Source of the DNA: Dimorphilus gyrociliatus
Lineage: Eukaryota > Annelida > Polychaeta > Dinophilidae
Assembly: GCA_904063045.1 (NCBI GenBank)
Contig: CAJFCJ010000006.1
Span: forward strand, 3,054,408 to 3,118,407
DNA: 64,000 nucleotides
Direction of reading: 5' to 3'
The notes beneath the pieces are model-generated. The model was not told the origin of the DNA, ran no database searches, and was given only the letters and a program-made list of their open reading frames with translations. This document shows, piece by piece, positions 57,907 to 64,000 of the stretch; position 1 is the stretch's first letter; every line of letters starts with the position of its first letter. Position numbers and translations under genes: made by a program.

Positions 57907-60900
57907 AAAAAGTGGCGCTACTTGTGTGAATCACGGAGAATGTGTAAGTAGATGATAAATCGTTAAAATTATTGTTCCTAACGCATATTAAACAATTTTT
58001 TTAGTTTTCAATCTATCGTGATCTGAATATTGTTAACTGTGAAAAATTTGATTCAATTTAATTTAAGAGCTCTTATGAGAGGCGGCTATTTCTAAGCTCT
58101 TTATGACGGTCTTTATCCGCATCAAATATATTTATAATAAAAATATCCAAAAAGTTGCCACATTTAACCGCTCTTGAATAATGGGATTTTTAATTAAATA
58201 ATGGCTTCATAATGTAATGGTAAATTTTATAATAGATATTAATTTTATTCAATATATTATGTGAAATACGAAACACTAATATTTGAAAGGTACTAGTATT
58301 ACCCCCCCTCCTTTAACTGTAAGGCTATATAAATACTAATACATCCGTATGATGTATTTTACATTTAACCGAGATTTTTAAGATAGTTCTTATTACCCGC
58401 TTGAATCATCTTGCTTTGTATGAAACTATTAATATTCTATTTATGAATAATTAATTATTTGATTGATCTATGAAATATTCCATGCTTATATTTTTCTGCT
58501 TAAAGATTTGGCTTTTAAACAAAAACGAATTCATTCTTTTTTTCTCTTGGAATACTTTTTGTTCTTTTAAAGTATTTTTTAGAGAAAAATTGACCTAAAT
58601 TTCACCACTAATATAATTTGTTCTTTTTTTTCACTTTCATATTCCTCATTCACAATCTCCGACGATTATAAAAAAATTGCACAAAATAGCTGTAAGTATT
58701 TATATGCACTATTACATTTTTCTCAGTATAATTGTTTTTGAACTTTGACTAATTGTTATTATTATTATTCTCTTATAATCGTATGTAAATTTATTGGCAT
58801 TATTCTTTAGTCAATAAAACTGATCGCTATCCTGCTATCTAATAATCCTTGCTTTCTCTCTTAAAGAAGAGAAATAAGGTCAACTTCGAAAAAGTTATAT
58901 TGACTCAGAAATTGAGAAAGTTCTGATGGTTTAATTATGAAATTGAGAGGAATCTGTAAATATTTGGTCCTCAATGCAAGGCCTTTAAGCCAATTTTAGT
59001 AGGCCTTCCTATTTTATTCATTCAAAAACTTATACCTGTTGGCCACAATCAGCCGATGACTGCTAGCCAAAATGCAGAACAGTTTAGAGTAGAAAATACG
59101 AAAACAAAATTTGATAATAGAAATTGAGTTTTAAATGAAAATCTATTTTGCAGACAATAAATTCAGCTAAACGCGAGGCGTTCTTCCGTTCGCCACCTTC
59201 CGACATACCTAGTCAACAATCGTACAAAACAGACTATAATTATCGTTACGATATGAATTCAAGAACCGCAAATCTTTCTAAATTGCCACAAGAAATTGAC
59301 AGAATGGGTGAACAGAAAATGGTTAGCGATTCTACCTATGTTGGATACGCAACATTGAGCGATCAAGTTTTCAGAAGAAGCGTTAAGAAAGGATTTGAAT
59401 TTAATTTAATGGTAGCAGGTGAATAATTGTTTACAATTTCAAGTAGGGCTGCTCCATACAATACAGAGTCTTTTATTAAACATGGAAGGTAGTTTAGAGT
59501 TAACAGAAAGCCTTTTGAATCTTCGAAGTTCACTCTATTATATTCTATTTACTGTATTCTCTATATACAATTGTTACCCCTATTCCCATTCTATTTCAGG
59601 TGAATCGGGGCTTGGAAAATCGACTTTAATTAACTCCCTTTTTAATACGGATATCTACGATCTTAAAGATCCGAGTAAACGAAAGTTACGTAAGACAGTT
59701 TCGGTAAGTGAAATTTTGCAAAGTTAGAATAAAATTTACTCTATTTTATTGTTCGGTAAACAAAGTATAGCCAACCGAAAATTTATTGTAAATAAACCAT
59801 TATCTCGTATATAAACGTATAAAATATAAAAGTGTTGAACTTTTAACTAATTTTAGGCTTTGGCAAATTTACTTATCTCCTTTGTACTATTGATGAGTTT
59901 ATTTACAAATTTCAATTTAATTCTATTTACAGGTTGAAACTAACAAGATTATTCTGAAGGAGAAGGGTGTTCAACTTCGTTTGAATGTAATTGATACGCC
60001 CGGATTTGGCGATCTTCTTGACAATTCCCAAAGTACAAATCCAATCGTGGACTATGTTAATGAAAAGTTTCACGAATACTTAACGCTTGAATCGCGAGTT
60101 AATCGTCAGAAACAAATAGCCGACAATCGAGTTCATTGTCTGCTCTATTTCATCAGTCCAAATGGACATGGTCTGAAAGAAATTGATGTTTTCTTTATGA
60201 AAAAATTGCACGACAAAGTCAATATCATACCAATTATTGCTAAAGCGGATACAATGACATCTGAGGAATGTGTTTTGTTCAAAAAAACTATTCGAGAAGA
60301 AATAGCCAAGTTTGGTATCAAAGTCTACGAATTTCCGGAAGTTGAAGAAGAAGGTTATCCAGACCACAAAAATTTCAAAAACAGAGTACCATTTGCTATT
60401 ATTGGAAGCAATGTTATGATTGATAACGATGGTAGACGTGTAAGAGGAAGGAAATATCCATGGGGAGTTGTTGAAGTTGAAAATTTACATCATAATGATT
60501 TTTTGGCTCTCAGAAACATGCTTATAAGAACCCATATGCATGATTTAAGAGATGTCACCAATAACGTTCATTATGAGAATTTTAGATATGCAACTTTATC
60601 TGAAAAAGGAAGATTGGACTCAAATACTTCCACTGACTCGTAAGTTATCGAACAACAATGGTGATAAATATTTCTATTTTCCCCTTCTGTTGTTTCAGTA
60701 GTCCATTGTCTCAAATGGAAGAAGAAAGACAAAACCATGAAAATAAAATTAGAAAAATGGAAAAGGAAATGGAAATGGTATTTCAAACAAAAGTCAAGGA
60801 GAAGACTCAAAAAATTCACGAATCTGAACAACAGGTACTCTTAGTCAATTTTCTAGTTAATAAATATTTCAGGTTTCAATTTTTACTCTTAGATGCTACG

Positions 60901-61075
60901 TAAAGCTGACGAAATGAAGCGTACAATAATGGAAGAACGTAAAAAATTGGCTGAGGAAAGAGAAAGATTCGAACGCGAAAGAACTGAGTGGGAACAGGAG
61001 CATAGCAACGAGTCAGTAATGAGTAGAGTTTTACAGCGTGCTGGTGCTTCTCGCTTTACTCTGCAACGCGATTAA
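57907..61075 (+). CDS. SEPTIN7: Septin 7-type GTPase
   Basis: This is a filament-forming cytoskeletal GTPase used in cytokinesis and cortical scaffolding. A probable untranslated exon ends at 57943 (GTAAGT donor); coding exons are 59154-59418 (ATG at 59253), 59600-59703, 59933-60639, 60699-60834 and 60893-61075, giving 431 residues (human SEPTIN7 437). GTPase motifs are GESGLGKST (G1), DTPGFG (G3) and AKAD (G4), followed by the septin unique element ([23 protein letters not shown]) and a C-terminal coiled coil ([20 protein letters not shown]). The switch and linker regions, [22 protein letters not shown], and the tail favour the SEPTIN7 group over SEPTIN2. An upstream in-frame start before 59253 would be blocked by the short uORF formed by splicing to the 5' exon. 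Confidence 0.94.
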
Positions 61076-61907
61076 CTTTTTTTTTTGTAATTTATTTGTA
61101 TGCCTGCTAATAATCATTATATAAAATTTGGCTGATTCCTCTTTCGCCAGAAAAGACTTTTAATGGACATTTATCTTTTCCTTGCGTTTTTGATCTTTTT
61201 CCGAATTTGAATATTCCTATTTTATGGTAGATTAGTTTTCAGCATGTTTATTTTTTTTGCTACCGTGTTCTGGGAAACTTTCTTAATAATTTGTTAATTT
61301 TCCATAGGCAACCTAAATATTTGTTGTAGATGATTGTTAATCAAGTTTTTTTTCCTCTTATAAAAAATAGCCCCTATCTGATGTTTTTTGTTTGACAGGA
61401 AAAAGGGCAGAAAAATGTTTTGAAGACGTCTCTGGTTCACGTATATAAAAATTAAAGGTGCTTTTTTTTTAAAATTAATTGCATATGTAGATCTTATACA
61501 TTAGAATATATATATACTATGCATGTCATTTTTTTATCGTGTTCATTTACAAAGTTATCTGTTTGTTTGCCAGAGATCATTTAGATTATTTTAAAACTAA
61601 TACATAACTTTTTGCATAAAACTCAAGAAAGAATTTTTCGCAAATTTAATAAGCTTCTCTGCTCCAGTTTTTTTTTGTTTTCAATGAAAAAATTAAAAAG
61701 AAATACGTTCACATCTATAAATTAATTTCCCGTAGAAGAAACATGAAATAAAGAATAATGAAACATTAAAGAAATTGTTTGCTTGGGATTTTGGAGGAAG
61801 AAAAAAAAACAACATTAAAAATAGATTAGACAAATAAACAGAATTGAATATACCATTATCTAAAAAAAAAACCTGATTATGACTAGTCATCGTACGTAAA
61901 AGAAATA
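61076..61907. other. Tail-to-tail region septin / SETD2
   Basis: This is 830 bp of AT-rich 3' UTR sequence between converging genes. No gene is seen. Confidence 0.6.
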
Positions 61908-64000
61908 CTATGCGTCAACACTAACTTCTTCAACGTTAAAAGTTGGTGAATTTACGCTTTGGGCGCTACTGTTTTTATCGTTGTCTTCAGTTTCTTCATC
62001 ATCATCATCTTCATCATCCTCCTCATCAGATGATCCTATTGAATAATTATTTATCTCTTCGCTTTTCGTATTCGAACTAGAATCGTTTTTGGTTATATTG
62101 GACGGTGAAATCGAACTATCTGGCATCATTAATGAAGATTCTTCCCCAGCACTCGTTTCGGTGGATTCTACTTGTTTTTTTAATAATTTTCCCCTTTCCT
62201 TTCTCGTCTTCGATTTTGAACTTTTCACCCTCACAGTAGTTTTATCCGAAGGGTCCGGCTTATATTCTTTATCGAATTTTTGCATATAGGTTTCAATAAA
62301 CGACTTTGCTTTAGACTTTACATCCAAATTAACTTCCAAGTCTTGAATATTTCTACAATGTTTTAATTCTTTCATCATAATTAAATGAGTCAATTTTCGT
62401 GCTAAGGTCTTAAAATCATCATTGTTTTTTATTCTGCCCTGCTTGCAATCCGTTTTATGATAAGGATTTAAAACGTGGACAACATAGGCCGATATCTGGA
62501 ACAATTTTGAAAAATAAACAATATACATATATAGAGAAAATATAAGAAACATACGGCTTTTTTAAATTTATCTTTAAATTTCTTTTCTCGTTTTATCATA
62601 TTTTCTTTCTCATCTTTAATTCTTTTCCTTTTTTCTTTTTCTTTTGTCTTCTCTTGCAACTGATTGATGGTAGTAAATGTAGGAATAAAAAAAAGCTTAA
62701 TTAATATTTGCAATTTAAAAAAACATTAATATTGTGACAGATTTTTATATTATTATCAAAAGATAATGAAATTATTTTCCATATAGATAGAGAAATTATA
62801 AAACTGTTTAATCCTTCATTAGGTAATTGATTAATAGAAATATTTATTTTTTAAGGTATTATATAATTAATAATAAATAATAAAAAATAAATAAAGCCAA
62901 TAAAGGTTTTCAATAAAGCATTAGCTAAATAGTTAATAAGTTCAATCACCCCGGAATAAATTTTGGTGAAATTAAAATGGAGAAATAATTTGTGAGACAT
63001 ATCAGAAGGATCAAGACAAATTTTGGCATAAAGCAGTAAAAAAATATTAGGGAAAAAAATTATGTGTCATTACATGATGAATTGTAAGAGGACTTAATTC
63101 GCCATCGCTGACAATCTGTAAATGGCGCTAGTTATAAAATTCACTAATAAAAGAAGACTATATAAAAAACTTTGTTTATAAAAAGAAATACATTATTTAA
63201 TTGAAGATTAATTTAAAATTGAAAAAATAAAATTAAAAACTATTGGAAATACACGTACATTGGTTTCAGTTGATTCAGGACTAGGAGGTGGAGGGGACCA
63301 TCGTGTTTCCCTGTTGATATATTTTTAATGCAACATTCTATATATATCATCTTAAAAAAATAACTTACTTTGTTTTTATATTATAATAATATGGTGTTCC
63401 GTCACCGTCATGAGCAATTTTCCAACTTTTTGGCAACTTTTTGCTAATAGATATGGGCTTGGGGGGAGGAGGAGGTACCTATTATACGAAGATAATATAT
63501 ATATATATATATTTATATTTATTATCTCAATCAAATATTAATATGTATATATAGATATTTACTTTTGGTCTTGCTCTAGGATCTGATGGAGGTGTACCCT
63601 GAGAAGCAAAAACATCGGATAGCCTTTCTTCAAAATTGGATACCGACGATGAAGGTTCCTGAGGAGGCGGCGCTGGGTTCCACGAAACAAATGTATGATC
63701 AGAAGGAACGGTAGGAGCTCCGTATACTACAGGCACTTGATGACCTGCATAAACCACAGGCACTGTAAAAGCAGAAGGCTGAACGACGGGTGGAAGATTT
63801 GTTCTGGGCTGAAAGATAACAGAATAGGTTTAATATAACTTTAGATTAATATTGAAATCAATGATACTTACTGTATTAACTTCGAAAAATTCTTGACCGG
63901 ATAGTTTAAAGCTTGACACAGGTGTTACCTAATAAACGGTAGTTTAAAATCAGCATTAGCATTTATAAAATATATAAAATTTACTTCATTCATGCTTTCC
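61908..64000 (-). CDS. SETD2: SETD2-like histone H3K36 methyltransferase, C-terminal part
   Basis: This nuclear enzyme trimethylates H3K36 while riding on elongating RNA polymerase II. Only the 3' exons lie in the window: 63985-64000 (continuing off the edge), 63872-63928, 63563-63808, 63369-63478, 63259-63310, 63074-63115, 62555-62659 and 61908-62495, all in phase. A WW domain is split over two exons (LPKSWKIAHDGDGTPYYY then ETRWSPPPP). A basic coiled segment follows, then the SRI domain that binds phosphorylated polymerase CTD (VVHVLNPYHKTDCKQGRI, DFKTLARKLTHLIMMKELKH, YMQKFDKEYKPD). A Ser/Asp/Glu-rich tail of about 100 residues follows the SRI, which in human SETD2 is nearly terminal. The SET domain itself must lie beyond 64000. 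Confidence 0.93.

Noticed and set aside
59419-59727. 102-codon frame over the septin P-loop region
   Set aside because: It reads through an intron; the real exon starts at 59600 after TTTCAG.
1-64000. tRNA genes, CRISPR arrays, transposons
   Set aside because: I looked for tRNA B-box words, regularly spaced repeats and transposase motifs and saw none that hold up.

Overview
This window is nuclear DNA from an animal with a compact, AT-rich genome. About 20 intron-containing protein genes sit on both strands in 64 kb, giving one gene per roughly 3 kb. Most introns are 45-120 bp and use GT-AG junctions. Almost every gene is a conserved animal family (integrin alpha, type II BMP receptor, LMBR1, KDM3, SETD2, septin 7, legumain, aspartyl aminopeptidase and others), many with introns in phase-consistent positions and lengths close to the human protein. 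That fits a slowly evolving, compact bilaterian such as a small lophotrochozoan. The species cannot be named from sequence alone, and no bacterial, viral or transposon coding sequence was recognised.

Layout, left to right: integrin alpha (+, 5' end missing); JHY-like ciliary coiled-coil protein (-); a tentative tiny gene (+); LMBR1 (-); KDM3-type histone demethylase (+); RETREG/FAM134 ER-phagy receptor (+); BMPR2-like receptor kinase (-, with a separate signal-peptide exon 2.8 kb away); AAMP WD40 protein (-); DAP1 (-); an unrecognised 896-residue coiled-coil protein (+); HEATR4 (-); a 61-codon orphan frame (-); elongin B (-); HDHD5 with two candidate first exons (+); a 118-residue MGC-start acylation candidate (+); a four-exon secreted-peptide precursor missed by simple ORF calling (+); aspartyl aminopeptidase DNPEP (-); legumain (-); MYCBP (-); septin 7 (+); and the 3' part of SETD2 (-, running off the right edge). 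I reconstructed coding exons by matching splice sites and reading phase, so boundaries may be off by a base or two in places.

Possible functional links: the ER-phagy receptor and the lysosomal protease legumain each carry a perfect GTCACGTGAC (CLEAR-type E-box) just upstream of the start, and the septin promoter carries a third copy beside a perfect NRF1 palindrome. Intergenic DNA is AT-rich and holds TA and CT microsatellites and a recurring TATACAGTATA word. The most interesting items are the cryptic peptide precursor, the shared E-box palindromes, the alternative first exons of HDHD5, and several small or unrecognised genes.
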